From NCBI RefSeq assembly GCF_002901445.1, contig NZ_PPPD01000001.1, forward strand, positions 744,001 to 808,000: DNA of 64,000 nucleotides, given 5' to 3'. Below the pieces are notes generated by a model. The model was not told the DNA's origin and did no database searches. It saw only the letters and a list, made by a program, of their open reading frames with translations. This document shows positions 21,095 to 33,561 of this stretch, piece after piece. The stretch comes from Deinococcus koreensis (GTDB taxonomy: Bacteria > Deinococcota > Deinococci > Deinococcales > Deinococcaceae). Every line of letters begins with the position of its first letter. Within the stretch, counting starts at the first letter, position 1. A program made the translations under genes and the position numbers.

Positions 21095-21202
21095 GCGGGA
21101 CTCGCCGGAGCGTGGGGGCAGGAATCCGGGCCTGCCGGAGTGGCCGCCCGCAACTGGAAAAGCCCCGCATTTGCGCGCCTGGGCGTGCGCTAGGCTGCGT
21201 CC

Positions 21203-22870
21203 ATGATCCAGGTGCTTCCGCCCCACGTGGCCCGGCTGATCGCCGCGGGCGAGGTGGTGTCGCGGCCGCTGGACGTGGTGCGTGAACTGGTGGACAACGC
21301 GCTGGATGCCGGCGCCTCCCGTATCGAGATCGAGGTGGAGGGCGGCGGCCTGGGGCTGGTGCGGGTGCGCGACAACGGCTCGGGGATCGACCTGGGCAGC
21401 GTGGAACTCGCGGCCGTGCGCCACGCGACGAGCAAGCTCGCCCCGGAGGTCTCGGCGGTGGATCACGTGACCACCCTGGGCTTCCGGGGCGAGGCCCTGT
21501 GGGCCGCCGCGCAGGCGGGGCAGCTGCATCTGGTGACCCGCCCCGCCGCGCAGGTGGGCGCCGCCGAGGTGCTGGCCCACGGCGAGGAGGTGCACGTGAG
21601 CCGCGCCACGGCCCCCGCCGGTACCACGGTCACGGTTCGTAACCTGTTCCACACGATGCCCGCCCGCCGCCGCACCCAGGCCTCCCCGGCGAGCGAGGTG
21701 CGCGAGATCACGGCGCTGGTGGGCCGCTACCTGCTGCACCATCCGGGCCGCCACTGGCGCCTGAGCGTGGACGGCGATCCCCGGTTGACCCACGCCCCGG
21801 CCGACCACCGGGGGGCGGTCGCCAGCGTCTACGGCCCGGTCAGCGCCAACCGGGTGCTGAGGGTGGAGGCCGAGGGCGTGCGCGGCGTGGTGTCGCGCCC
21901 GGAACTGACGCGCTCGCGGCGTGACCGGATGCACTTCAGCGTGAACGGGCGTCCGGTGCTGGCCCCCCCGGAGCTGGAAAAGGCCGTGATCTCCGGTTAC
22001 GCGGAATTGCTGCCCGGCAGCGCGGCGCCGCTGTGCGTGCTGGACATCACCGTTGCCCCGCAGGATCACAACCCGAATGTCCACCCGGCCAAGCAGGTGG
22101 TGGCCCTGGCCGACCTGAGCGGGGTGGCCGCGCGGGTGCAGGCCGCCGTGGCCGCGGCCCTGGCCCAGCACCCGCTGGCCCGCGCCGCCCCGCTGCTGAC
22201 CCTGCCGCCGGAACCCGCCAGCACGCCCAGAAGCGGCTCCTTTCCCGTGCTGCATCTGGTCGGGGTGTACCAGAGCCTGTACCTGCTGGCCCAGGGCGAG
22301 GGTGACCTGTGGGTGGTCGACGCCCACGCCGCGCACGAACGCGCCCTGTACGAACGCCTGAGCCGTGAACTGGGGGCCGCCCCGCCGGTGGAACTGCCGG
22401 AGCCCGAACTCCTGCACCTGAGCGCCGAGCAGACCGCGCGCCTGCACGAGCGCCAGGCGGAGCTGCAGGCCTGGGGCCTGGAACTGGAGGATTTCGGCGC
22501 CGGGCTGGCCCGCCTGCGGAGTCTGCCCGCCACCCTGGCCGCCCTGCCGCTGCCCAGGCTGCACGAGACCATCGTGGAGGCCGCCCTGGGCGACTCGCCC
22601 GACCCCCGCCGCGACGTGCTGGCGCGGCTGGCCTGCGCCCCGGCCCTGAAGGCCGGAATGCTCGATGCTGACCGGGGCGAGGGCGTGCTGGCTGCGCTGG
22701 CCGACTGCGAGCACCCCTGGGCCTGCCCGCACGGCCGCCCCACGGTGCTGCGGCTGCCCGAGCGCGACCTCGCCCACGCCTTCGGGCGCCGGGGCGTGCG
22801 CGACGTGGCGCGGGGCCGGGACGCCGAGCGGAACGCCGCCGTACGGGCCCTGCCCAGCGAAGCGGAGTGA
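21203..22870 (+). CDS. mutL: DNA mismatch repair protein MutL
   Basis: 555 residues. GHKL ATPase motifs: AAGEVVSRP, RELVDNALDAGA (catalytic Glu kept), VRDNGSGI, HATSK and GFRGEAL. The C-terminal endonuclease motif is DAHAAHERALYE, the DQHAxxERxxYE site with Ala for Gln, and CPHGRPT is present, so the nicking activity of MutL outside E. coli is likely. TAGGCT lies six bases before the ATG (leaderless). It shares the region with mutS but is separated from it by the oxidase and lipoprotein genes. Confidence 0.96.
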   Translation: MIQVLPPHVARLIAAGEVVSRPLDVVRELVDNALDAGASRIEIEVEGGGLGLVRVRDNGSGIDLGSVELAAVRHATSKLAPEVSAVDHVTTLGFRGEALWAAAQAGQLHLVTRPAAQVGAAEVLAHGEEVHVSRATAPAGTTVTVRNLFHTMPARRRTQASPASEVREITALVGRYLLHHPGRHWRLSVDGDPRLTHAPADHRGAVASVYGPVSANRVLRVEAEGVRGVVSRPELTRSRRDRMHFSVNGRPVLAPPELEKAVISGYAELLPGSAAPLCVLDITVAPQDHNPNVHPAKQVVALADLSGVAARVQAAVAAALAQHPLARAAPLLTLPPEPASTPRSGSFPVLHLVGVYQSLYLLAQGEGDLWVVDAHAAHERALYERLSRELGAAPPVELPEPELLHLSAEQTARLHERQAELQAWGLELEDFGAGLARLRSLPATLAALPLPRLHETIVEAALGDSPDPRRDVLARLACAPALKAGMLDADRGEGVLAALADCEHPWACPHGRPTVLRLPERDLAHAFGRRGVRDVARGRDAERNAAVRALPSEAE

Positions 22871-22922
22871 GCGCACCCCCGACCTGAGCCCGGACGGAAC
22901 CGGGAATCGGGCGGCCGCGCCC

Positions 22923-24152
22923 CTACAGCGGCTGCGTGAGCCGCCGCGCCGCCGCCACGTACAGCTTCAGGCCGTGCTCCAGCGCCCGCTCGTCAAAGTT
23001 GAAGCGTGGGTGGTGGTGCGGCGCCTGCCCGTCTCCCCCCGCCCCGACGATGATGAAGGTGCCCGGCGCGCGGCTCAGGTAGGCGCTGAAGTCCTCTCCG
23101 CCCATGTTGGGCTGGCCGGGGTGGATGGTCACGGCGTCTCCCAGCGTCTGGGCCGTCACCTCGCGCAGGAGCGCGGTGGTGGCCGGGTCGTTGATGGTGG
23201 CGCGGTAGCCCTGGACATAGTCGAAGGTGTAGGTGGCCCCGTAGGCGGCGCACAGCCCCTGCACGATCTGTTCCATGCGCCGGGGCATGGCCTCGCGGAG
23301 CGCGGGGTCGAGCGTCCGCACCGTGCCGCCCAGCTGGGCGCTGTCCGGGATGACGTTGTGGGCCGTGCCGGCGTGGATGGTGGTCACGCTCAACACCGCC
23401 GGCTCCAGCGGGTCGCGCTGGCGGGAGATCACGGTCTGAAAGGCCAGGATGACCTGCGCGGCGAGCACCACCGGGTCGACGGTCTCGTGCGGGTTCGCGC
23501 CGTGCCCACCCTGGCCGTGGATGGTCAGCGTGAAGGCGTCCGGGGCGGCCAGCAGCGCGCCGTCGCGCAGGACGATCACGCCGGTAGGGATCTGGCTCAT
23601 CAGGTGTTCGCCCACCGCCACGTCCACGCCGTCCATCACCCCGGCGTCCACGAGCTGCTGGGCGCCGCCGGGAAACAGCTCCTCGGCGTGCTGGAAGAGG
23701 AGGCGCACCTCGCCGTGAAGGGTCTCGCGGCTGTGAGAGAGCACCTGCGCGGCGCCCAGCAGCATGGCGGTGTGGCCGTCGTGGCCGCAGGCGTGCATGA
23801 CGCCGGGGGTCTGGGAGGCGAAGTCCAGGCCGGTGTCCTCCTGAATGGGCAGGGCGTCCATGTCGGCGCGCAGCAGCACCGTGCGCCCCGGCCCCGCCGT
23901 GCCCCGCAGCACCGCCAGCACGCTGGTGGGCGTCGGGCGGCTGAGGTTCAGGTGCGGGAAGCCGCGCAGCACGGACTCGACATACCGCGCGGTCGCGTGC
24001 TCCTGAAACGACAGTTCCGGATGCCGGTGCAGGTGCCGGCGCCAGGCGACGACCTGCTCAGGGAGGCCGGACTCCATCGGGTTGGGCTCCGTCGGGGTGG
24101 GCTCAGTCGGGGCGGCGGACGGAGGGGTCTGCGTCGGACGGGTCTGCGTCAT
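22923..24152 (-). CDS. M20D amidohydrolase (N-acyl amino acid / hippurate hydrolase type)
   Basis: 409 residues. Metal-site motifs: RADMDALP (about 93-100), MHACGHDGHTAMLLG (about 116-130), FQHAEELFPGG (about 152-162) and the late GGEDFSAYL. A repetitive Thr/Pro/Glu N-terminus (TQTPPSAAPTEPTPTEPNP) precedes the first recognisable helix at GLPEQVVAWRRHLHRHPELS; the start could also be the ATG at 24077. GAGGT before the ATG at 24152 supports the longer form. Likely releases amino acids from N-acyl or amide conjugates. Confidence 0.87.
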   Translation of the reverse strand: MTQTRPTQTPPSAAPTEPTPTEPNPMESGLPEQVVAWRRHLHRHPELSFQEHATARYVESVLRGFPHLNLSRPTPTSVLAVLRGTAGPGRTVLLRADMDALPIQEDTGLDFASQTPGVMHACGHDGHTAMLLGAAQVLSHSRETLHGEVRLLFQHAEELFPGGAQQLVDAGVMDGVDVAVGEHLMSQIPTGVIVLRDGALLAAPDAFTLTIHGQGGHGANPHETVDPVVLAAQVILAFQTVISRQRDPLEPAVLSVTTIHAGTAHNVIPDSAQLGGTVRTLDPALREAMPRRMEQIVQGLCAAYGATYTFDYVQGYRATINDPATTALLREVTAQTLGDAVTIHPGQPNMGGEDFSAYLSRAPGTFIIVGAGGDGQAPHHHPRFNFDERALEHGLKLYVAAARRLTQPL

Positions 24153-24221
24153 GGTGACCTCGGGGGCGGGTGGGGCGGGCTCCGGCCATGCTAGCCGACA
24201 CCCGCCCCCGGCGTGCCCCCG

Positions 24222-26069
24222 TCAGGACGCCGCGTGGGGAGGCAGGGAGGCAGGGGGCGCGCTCAGGGCGGGCCGCTCCATCTCCGGCGTCCAAGTGTCC
24301 AGCCCCGCCAGCGCGGGCGAGCGCATCTCGGCTTCCCGCAGGGTCAGCAGGCGCATCAGGAAGGTCGGGACATCCACCGAGGGAATCCGCAGGCCCGCGG
24401 GCCCGAAGAGGCGGGTGCCGTACGGCCCGTGCCGGAAGCGGCCCAGATGCTGGCGGGCGGCGCCGGTCAGCCGGGCCCGCAGCGAGGGCGCGCTCAGGCC
24501 GGAAAGCAGCGAGCGCACGGCGTCCGGGTCGATCAGGTCGTCCAGTCGGCTGGGCTGGGCGCGCATGGCCTCCCAGACCGCCTCCCGCTGGCCCCTCAGC
24601 TCGGCCGCCCAGTCGGGCTCGTAGCCCATGCTGGACGCGATGGGCACGCGCAGCAGTTCGGAGTCGAGGTGGCGCAGCGCGTCCTTGAACAGCGCCTTGT
24701 CGGCCAGGGCTTCCAGGGGCACCCGCTGCAGGAATTCCAGCACGTCGGTGTCCAGATAGGGCGTGTGTACCCGCGCGGCGTGACCGGCGAAGCGCTCGCG
24801 CCAGGGCAGCAGCACGTAGGGCAGACTCTGGTCGAGGGTCAGGGCCAGCTCGCGCTGCAGCGGGCTCTCCCAGTGCAGCGTGCGGGCCACGATGGTCTCC
24901 AGCTCGCCCTGCCAGGCGTTCTCCAGATGCCCGAAGGCGCCGTCCGGAAGCCGCCCGGCCAGCCAGTTCAGGGGATAGAAGCCGGTCAGGTGATGGTTCT
25001 TGAGCTGCTCGGGCACGGTGTTCAGGGGCTTGGCGCTGAGTTCGAAGGCCTGCTCCCCCACGAAGATGTCGCCGGGCGACCTGCCGCCCAGGTGCTCGCT
25101 CAGCTCCGCCCAGGCGTCGGCCTCGTCGCAGAAGTGGGTCACGCCCTGGCCCCACCGGGCATTGCGCCGCACCGTGCTCAGCAGGTCGCCCCGGTAGGCC
25201 GTGAGCACCTGATGTCGGGCGCCGTACTGCGCGGCCAGCCGCTGGGCGACCGTGGGATCCGACCCCCGGGCCGGCGTGCCCAGCGAGTACGAGAAGGTCT
25301 CCAGGCCGTGGCCCCTCCCCGAGAGCAGGCTCAGCAGGCCGCGCGAGTCGTAGCCGCCGCTCAGCGAGATGGTGGCCGGCGCGCCGGGGGCTGGCAGGCG
25401 GCGCTCGACCGCCCGCCGCAGCAGGGCGGCCAGCTCCGCCCGCAGATCCGGCAGGGAGGCGCGTCCGGCGCTGGGCTCCGGCGTCAGCGTCCAGTAGTCC
25501 TGGCGCATCAGCCCGTCCGGCGTGAGTTCATGGACGGTGGCCCGGTCGAGCGACCGCACGCCCTGATAGAGGCTCAGGCCGTTGAACATGTTGCCGGTCG
25601 CCAGGTAGCCGGCCACCCCGGCCGGGTCGAGGGGGCGCCTGCGGAAGGCGGGCCAGTCGACGCGGGTCGCCAGATCGACCCGGCCTTCCCCCTGCGCCAG
25701 CTCCTGCGCCACGTAGAGCTTGTGCGAGCCCACCCGGTCGGTGATCGCCAGCACGCGCCCCGAGCGCAGGTCGAGCAGCACCAGCACGAAGGCGCCCTCC
25801 AGCTGCCCGGCGAGCTGCGCGCCGTGCTGGCGGTACAGCTGCGGCAGCTGCCGGGGCGCGGTGCCGTAGAGGTGACCGCTCAGGATCGCCACGACGCCGC
25901 TCTCCCGGCAGACGACCGGCCCACTCCCCTCCGGTGCCCGCAGGCCCTGGGTGAAGCGCACGGCCCAGCCGCCCACCCGGAAGGGCAGCCCCAGGTCGTC
26001 CGGGCAGCCCTGCCCACGGTCGGCTGCCGTGCCGACCCAGTCGAGCCGCAGCGCGAAATCAGCCGACAT
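24222..26069 (-). CDS. Asparagine-synthetase-like protein with degenerate glutaminase domain
   Basis: 615 residues. The C-terminal half is an ATP-PPi synthetase domain with the PP-loop ISLSGGYDSRGLL (about 240). The N-terminal half folds like the Ntn glutaminase (GHLYG, LEGAFVLVLLD, DRVGSHKLYVA), but the protein begins MSADFALRL and has no Cys at position 2, so it cannot use glutamine in the normal way. Relatives without the Cys make beta-lactams, lasso peptides or sugar modifications. No partner genes of those pathways are adjacent. The start could be upstream at GTG 26099. Confidence 0.75.
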   Translation of the reverse strand: MSADFALRLDWVGTAADRGQGCPDDLGLPFRVGGWAVRFTQGLRAPEGSGPVVCRESGVVAILSGHLYGTAPRQLPQLYRQHGAQLAGQLEGAFVLVLLDLRSGRVLAITDRVGSHKLYVAQELAQGEGRVDLATRVDWPAFRRRPLDPAGVAGYLATGNMFNGLSLYQGVRSLDRATVHELTPDGLMRQDYWTLTPEPSAGRASLPDLRAELAALLRRAVERRLPAPGAPATISLSGGYDSRGLLSLLSGRGHGLETFSYSLGTPARGSDPTVAQRLAAQYGARHQVLTAYRGDLLSTVRRNARWGQGVTHFCDEADAWAELSEHLGGRSPGDIFVGEQAFELSAKPLNTVPEQLKNHHLTGFYPLNWLAGRLPDGAFGHLENAWQGELETIVARTLHWESPLQRELALTLDQSLPYVLLPWRERFAGHAARVHTPYLDTDVLEFLQRVPLEALADKALFKDALRHLDSELLRVPIASSMGYEPDWAAELRGQREAVWEAMRAQPSRLDDLIDPDAVRSLLSGLSAPSLRARLTGAARQHLGRFRHGPYGTRLFGPAGLRIPSVDVPTFLMRLLTLREAEMRSPALAGLDTWTPEMERPALSAPPASLPPHAAS

Positions 26070-26246
26070 GAACCGCCACGGCAGAGGGCGCCCAGCCACC
26101 AGACATCCGATCGCCGGACGTCCGGCGCCCGGGCGTCAGCGCCTCTGGCCCGCTGCTGAGCCTGCTCCTGAAGACAAGGATGGCCACCATGCATTCATAA
26201 TGTTCATGTTCGGCTCACGGGATTCTGACAGGCGGGCAGATGAAGC

Positions 26247-26273
26247 GGACGGGGCCAGCTGGGCGCCCCGTCC
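26247..26273. terminator. Hairpin at the 3' end of secA
   Basis: GGACGGGGC (26247-26255) pairs with GCCCCGTCC (26265-26273), 9 bp. It lies 51 bases beyond the secA stop. There is no strong T-run, so it is only a probable terminator. The rest of 26070-26323 shows no gene. Confidence 0.5.
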
Positions 26274-26323
26274 TCGTGTGTCTGGTTGTCAGCGCGGCCC
26301 TGTCTGGCCGACGCGGAATGGAC

Positions 26324-28933
<2,610 letters not shown>

Positions 28934-29157
28934 GACACGCGAGTATAACGCGCCTGACCTGACGCAGACCTCACGACCTCAGCACAGGGGGCGTAGGCAA
29001 ATTGAGTGGAGGGGACTCAGGGCGGGGGGCCGGGCGGCCAGCGGGGGCTGGAGCCTGTCTGGCCGGCCCCTGGTCGGTGCACCGCCAGCGGGCCAGACGG
29101 CCCCATGGAGCCCTCATCTTCGCTGGCATCCTCATCTGAGGCCCGTATGCTGCGGGC

Positions 29158-29628
29158 ATGTTCAAGCCTGCCCTGCTGCCCCTGGCCCTGACCCTGCCGC
29201 TCCTGGGTTCCTGCGCGCCCCTGGCCTCCCTGCTCTCGAACTCCGACGGCCCCGCCCCACGGCGCGCCGGCCCGCTGGTGGTCGGCCAGACCTGGACGGT
29301 CAGCGGGCTGGTGGACGGCCGCAGCGTGAGCGCCACGGTGGGCGTGCCCGATCTGGTGGACGTGCAGGACACCTCGGCCACCTTCAACGCGCGCGATCAG
29401 TTCGACGCCTTCTCGGTCAGCCGGGCCGGCTTCACGGTGGCCGACTACGACTCCACTCGCCGCGTGGCGCGCTTCCGCTGGGTGGGCGAGTCGGCGGGTC
29501 TGAGCTACACCTGCCGGATCGAGAACGTGATCTCGGCGCCGCTGCGCGGGGTGCTCACCTTCGAACGCGGAGGGCAGACCGTGGCGCGCGGCACCTGCGA
29601 GGCCGTGATCAGCCAGAGCGCCGGCTGA
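29158..29628 (+). CDS. Small putative lipoprotein, unknown function
   Basis: 156 residues. A signal segment ends LPLLGSC, a clear lipobox with Cys at residue 19. The mature part is beta-rich with no known motif. TATGCT lies six bases before the ATG (leaderless). It converges on the amidohydrolase gene. Confidence 0.72.
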   Translation: MFKPALLPLALTLPLLGSCAPLASLLSNSDGPAPRRAGPLVVGQTWTVSGLVDGRSVSATVGVPDLVDVQDTSATFNARDQFDAFSVSRAGFTVADYDSTRRVARFRWVGESAGLSYTCRIENVISAPLRGVLTFERGGQTVARGTCEAVISQSAG

Positions 29629-29641
29629 GCCGACCTCCTCC

Positions 29642-30832
29642 CTACCAAACCTGATTCCAGACATAGCGCTCCGACCATGCCTCGCCTCGCCGGATGAAGG
29701 GCGCGCGGCTGCCCAGCACGCGGTGGCCGCCCTTGACCGCCGCGCGCACGATCACGCGGGGATCGAGGGCGGGGTACAGCGTGCGGGCGAACGCCACGTC
29801 CTCGCGCACGTCCAGCGACTCCCCGCTGGCGACCGAGTCGGTGCCCAGCGCGACCTCCACCCCCGCCGCCGCGAAGGCCGCCCAGGGGAAGGTGCCGCAC
29901 TCCAGATGATGGTTGGAGCGCGGGCAGGTCACGACCGCGCAGCCCGCTCTCGCCACCCGTGAGATGTCGTCCGGGGTCACGTTGACCATGTGGATCAGCG
30001 TGGGCCGATGCGCGAGGACGCCCAGTTCGTCGAGATACCGCACGGGGGTCAGGCCCGCTTCCGGCTCACGGCCGATAACCTGGGCGAAGGTCTCGGGCAT
30101 GAAGGGACGGAGGCGGTGCTCCCACAGCGGGCCGCCGCCGGTGGCGAACAGTTCCAGCTCACTGGGGTGCTCGGCCACGTGGATCTGCAGGGGCAGGCCC
30201 TCACCCGCCGCGTAGTCGGTGACCAGACGCATCAGGCGGGAACTGACGGTGAACGGCGTGTGGGGGGTGAGGCCCAGGCGCAGGCGATCCGAACCCAGCC
30301 GATCCGGGCCCAGGCGCCCACGCCAGCCCTCGATGCGGGCACGCACCTGGGCAAAGCGCTCCTCGGCCTGCTCGGGAAAGGCGCCCAGCACCTCGAAATA
30401 CAGCACGCCGCTGAGGTCGCCTCTCTCCAGCAGGGCGTCCATGACCTCCGGGGAGTACACGATATCGCCCACGCCGCCGACCCCAAGCCGCGCCAGCTCC
30501 TGTACGCCCGCCAGCGCGCCGGCCACGCCCCGCAGCTCGCGCTGGGCGACCACGACTTCCGGCAGCCAGCGGAAGTACGGCAGGGCCTGGAAGTCGTAGG
30601 CGCTCATGTCCAGGTGCGTGTGGGCGTTCACGGGCGGCGGGGCGATCACGCCGCCCACATGCTCCTCGGTGGCCTGCGGGTACTGGCGGCGCAGCTCGTC
30701 CGGATGCCCGGTCGCGGCGACGGTCTCCCCCACCACGACCACCGCTCCCGGTGATTGCGCCCCGCCCAGCCCGGTGTACAGCAGGTCGCACACGAGCAGG
30801 CGGGGGGTGTGGGGATCGGCCGGAAGGGTCAT
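29642..30832 (-). CDS. Amidohydrolase-family deaminase, possibly aminodeoxyfutalosine deaminase
   Basis: 396 residues of the amidohydrolase superfamily: NAHTHLD (about 70-76), QIHVAEHPSE (about 220), LIHMV (about 280) and GTDSVAS (about 335) supply the metal and catalytic residues. In D. radiodurans a related enzyme deaminates 6-aminodeoxyfutalosine in menaquinone synthesis, so MqnX activity is a reasonable guess, but no other menaquinone gene is near. The 15-bp motif shared with the Nudix promoter lies 8 bases upstream of the ATG. Confidence 0.75.
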   Translation of the reverse strand: MTLPADPHTPRLLVCDLLYTGLGGAQSPGAVVVVGETVAATGHPDELRRQYPQATEEHVGGVIAPPPVNAHTHLDMSAYDFQALPYFRWLPEVVVAQRELRGVAGALAGVQELARLGVGGVGDIVYSPEVMDALLERGDLSGVLYFEVLGAFPEQAEERFAQVRARIEGWRGRLGPDRLGSDRLRLGLTPHTPFTVSSRLMRLVTDYAAGEGLPLQIHVAEHPSELELFATGGGPLWEHRLRPFMPETFAQVIGREPEAGLTPVRYLDELGVLAHRPTLIHMVNVTPDDISRVARAGCAVVTCPRSNHHLECGTFPWAAFAAAGVEVALGTDSVASGESLDVREDVAFARTLYPALDPRVIVRAAVKGGHRVLGSRAPFIRRGEAWSERYVWNQVW

Positions 30833-30840
30833 GGAGGGAT

Positions 30841-30957
30841 TAGAGCATTTGTCCGTATTCCAGCCTCAGACGAAAGGCGTCTGAGCTTCCATTCCTCCCA
30901 ATGCCCGGTCAACTTCACTCGCTCCGGTCGGTCATGAAGGACAGGTCTCTATGACAG
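30841..30957. repeat. Probable dispersed intergenic element (15-bp motif plus hairpin)
   Basis: Starts with the 15-bp motif identical to 1567-1581, followed by a hairpin in which CTCAGACG (30865-30872) pairs with CGTCTGAG (30878-30885). Further along, the segments near 30890-30935 and 1625-1665 share partial similarity, suggesting a longer repeated unit. It occupies most of the gap between the amidohydrolase and Spo0M genes. Confidence 0.5.
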
Positions 30958-30993
30958 ATGCTTCAGAACACCCGCCGCCGGGTCTGGCCCGAC

Positions 30994-31728
30994 CTACATC
31001 AGTGCCCTGATCCTCTGCTCCAGTTCGCGGGCCACCACGTCCGGCCCGGCGGCCAGGGTCTGGGCCGCAAGATGCCAGCGCCCCCGCTGCTCGAACTCGG
31101 AGGTGAACATGCTCGCCAGGCCGGTGGCGCGCCTGTCCACCTCCAGAATCACCTCCAGGCCGCCGCCAGAGGGCAGCATCATCATCTCGATCTCGGCGAT
31201 GCGGTACTGGCCGTAGGGCGGGCGAAAGGCCAGTTCCTGCACGATCTGGCCCCGGTGGTACTCGACCTCGCTGCCCGAGAGCTGGAAGCCCAGGCGCTGG
31301 GCGGCGCCGATCAGGATCTCCTGTTCGCGGCTGGGCAGCACCTGCAGGAAGTCCTGGTCGCCGGGGTCGGCGGCGCCCGCGATATCGGCGTCGGTGGCCA
31401 GCCAGACCTGCGTGCCGGGCAGGCTCAGCGGCGTGTTCAGCGGCACCGGGAGGGCGAAGGGGAACTCCCGGGTCTCGCCGGCCCTGAGCTCGAAGCCCGG
31501 CACCACCGCCTGCTTGGACAGCTGGTGGGTCACGTAGCTGTCTTCGTGCCTATAGCGCGTGGCGACGCCCAGGTTGATGCGCTCGATGCGCTGATCCACG
31601 CTGCCCCCCTGGATCACCACCACGCCCGAGACCTGTTCGCCCACCCGCACGCTGGCGCTCTCCAGGCGAGCATCGACCCGCGCGCCACCCACACCGACCG
31701 CCGCCATCATTCGTTTCAGGAATCCCAT
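30994..31728 (-). CDS. Spo0M-like arrestin-fold protein
   Basis: 244 residues. It starts MGFLKRMMAAVGVGGARVD and has the Spo0M pattern of a VGEQVSGVVVIQGG strand block and PFALPVPLNTPLSLPGTQVWLATDADIAGA (about 92-121), followed by DFLQVLPS. In Bacillus the homologue controls sporulation entry and cytoskeleton interactions; Deinococcus does not sporulate, so the role here is unknown. TAGACA lies seven bases before the ATG (leaderless). Confidence 0.83.
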   Translation of the reverse strand: MGFLKRMMAAVGVGGARVDARLESASVRVGEQVSGVVVIQGGSVDQRIERINLGVATRYRHEDSYVTHQLSKQAVVPGFELRAGETREFPFALPVPLNTPLSLPGTQVWLATDADIAGAADPGDQDFLQVLPSREQEILIGAAQRLGFQLSGSEVEYHRGQIVQELAFRPPYGQYRIAEIEMMMLPSGGGLEVILEVDRRATGLASMFTSEFEQRGRWHLAAQTLAAGPDVVARELEQRIRALM

Positions 31729-31813
31729 ACGGCACTGTCTACGGGCTCACTCTGTCCGGAGTTCCCCCGGCCGGATCGTGACCCCTCCCGGCGGTGCAGA
31801 GAGAGTCGAGGAT

Positions 31814-32683
31814 CTACTTCCGGGGCGTTGCCGGTTTGGACGCCGCCTTTTTCACCGCAGCACTCTTCATGGGCGCCGTCACGGCCGCAGCTGGCTTTGC
31901 CGGACGGGACGACGCAGGTACAGCCGGCTCTGCCACGCCCGGAACCGCCTGCGCGGCCATCATGGCGGCCCCGATGATCCCGGCCTCGTTCTGCAGCTGG
32001 GCGGGCACGACCCGGCTGCGGCTCACGGTCAAGGCCGGCAGCCACCTCTCGGGCCGTTTGCTGACCCCGCCGCCGATAATGAACAGATCCGGGCTGAACA
32101 GCAGTTCCAGGTGCTGCAGGTAGGAGCTGACCCGCTTGGCCCACTGCTTCCAGTTCAGGTCGTCGCGTTCCCGCGCCCGGTCCGAGGCCCAGGTCTCGGC
32201 GTGTTTGTCGCGCAGCCACAGGTGGCCCAGCTCGGTGTTGGGCACCAGCACGCCGTCCAGGATCAGGGCGCTGCCGATCCCGGTGCCGAAGGTGAGCACC
32301 AGCACCGTGCCCTTCACGCCGGCCCCCGCGCCGAATTTCGCCTCGGCCAGCCCGGCGGCGTCGGCGTCATTGATGAGGTGGATGTCGCGCCCGGTGGCCC
32401 CCGTGAAGGCGGCGTCGGCGTCCAGGCCGATCCAGGCCTTGTCCACATTAGCGGCGCTGAGGATATGGCCGTGCTGCACGATGCCGGGAAAGGTCACGCC
32501 CACCGCGCCGGGCAGGGCGAAGTGATCCACGAGCTGCCGCACGACCCCCTGCACGTCGGCGGGCCGCGCGCCCTCGGGCGTGGGGATGCGGTAGCGCTCG
32601 CTCAGCAGCTGGCCGGTGTCGGTGTCTACGGGTGCGCCCTTGATGCCGCTGCCGCCAATGTCGATGCCCAGGATCACACTCAT
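31814..32683 (-). CDS. ppgK: Polyphosphate glucokinase (ROK family)
   Basis: 289 residues. ROK signature: [19 protein letters not shown] (about 6-24), [20 protein letters not shown] (about 128-147) and [26 protein letters not shown] is typical of the polyphosphate/ATP-dependent enzyme. It phosphorylates glucose using polyphosphate. The tail (about 250-289) is Ala/Lys/Pro-rich, unlike the catalytic core. TACCCT lies seven bases before the ATG. Confidence 0.88.
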   Translation of the reverse strand: MSVILGIDIGGSGIKGAPVDTDTGQLLSERYRIPTPEGARPADVQGVVRQLVDHFALPGAVGVTFPGIVQHGHILSAANVDKAWIGLDADAAFTGATGRDIHLINDADAAGLAEAKFGAGAGVKGTVLVLTFGTGIGSALILDGVLVPNTELGHLWLRDKHAETWASDRARERDDLNWKQWAKRVSSYLQHLELLFSPDLFIIGGGVSKRPERWLPALTVSRSRVVPAQLQNEAGIIGAAMMAAQAVPGVAEPAVPASSRPAKPAAAVTAPMKSAAVKKAASKPATPRK

Positions 32684-32844
32684 GGACTACAGGGTAAGCG
32701 AGGACGGGCCCGAAGTGGTCAGGAGCGCCCCGCACTCCAGGCCACGCTCGGGGCCAACCCGGACACTCACACTGGCCGGCCCCGAGCATGAGTACTGCTT
32801 GGACGTGGTGCAATTTTGGACTGCCCACGGTATAGGCTGTGCTC

Positions 32845-33462
32845 ATGGATTCCTCGTCCCTGCGTGAGCGTCAGAAGGAGCGGCGCCGCGCCCGCATCTA
32901 CACCGTGGCGATTGACCTGTTCAAGCGGGGCGGCTTCCAGACCACCACGGCCACCGACATCGCGCGGGCCAGCAACGTGTCACGCGGGACGTTCTTCAAC
33001 TACTACCCCTACAAGGAAGCCGTGCTGCTCGACTACGGCTCCGAGGTCATGGATCGCCTGCGCGAGCACGCCGAGAGCCGCCTGCAGGAAGGCGCCGCGC
33101 CCCTGAGCGTGCTGTACGAGGTCTGGGATCGCCTGGCCGACGAGAACACCCGCGAACGCGACCTGTTCCCGCCGCTGGCCTACGAGGTCATGAACCCCAA
33201 CCCCGAACGCGCCCGCACCGCGTATCAGGCCCTGCCGCTGAGCAAGGTGATCGAGCTGATCCTGCGCCCCCTGCACCAGTCGGGGCAGATGCGGACGGAT
33301 CTGAGCCTGCTGCGGATCAGCAACCTGATCGCCGACACCTACCTGATGGTCGCCCTGCGCTGGAGCGCCTACGGCACCGAGCGCCCGCTGCAGGACGAGA
33401 TGCGGCTGGCCCTGAACCTGCTGCTGGACGGCGCCGTGAAAAGGGAAGCCGGACGGAACTGA
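32845..33462 (+). CDS. TetR-family transcriptional regulator
   Basis: 205 residues from the ATG at 32845 (TAGGCT six bases upstream, leaderless). The N-terminal HTH lies at about 30-52: TATDIARASNVSRGTFFNYYPYK. The rest is a helical ligand domain without known specificity. It is divergent from ppgK across 161 bases; it might control either neighbour or itself. A group of short tandem repeats follows its stop. Confidence 0.87.
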   Translation: MDSSSLRERQKERRRARIYTVAIDLFKRGGFQTTTATDIARASNVSRGTFFNYYPYKEAVLLDYGSEVMDRLREHAESRLQEGAAPLSVLYEVWDRLADENTRERDLFPPLAYEVMNPNPERARTAYQALPLSKVIELILRPLHQSGQMRTDLSLLRISNLIADTYLMVALRWSAYGTERPLQDEMRLALNLLLDGAVKREAGRN

Positions 33463-33466
33463 GCGG

Positions 33467-33508
33467 GTTGCACTGGGCGAGTTGCACCGGGGGGGTTGCA
33501 CTGGGCGG
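33467..33508. repeat. Three tandem 14-bp units
   Basis: GTTGCACTGGGCGA / GTTGCACCGGGGGG / GTTGCACTGGGCGG, directly after the TetR stop. Confidence 0.8.
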
Positions 33509-33561
33509 GCAGCTCCACCTGAAAGCTGGACACGGACGGGCGCAGACCATGGCTCGACGCT

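Noticed and set aside
30930..30960. Pho box before the amidohydrolase (CTGTCA and CTGTCC on the minus strand)
   Set aside because: The two copies are 13 bp apart instead of 11, and no -10 follows at the right distance.
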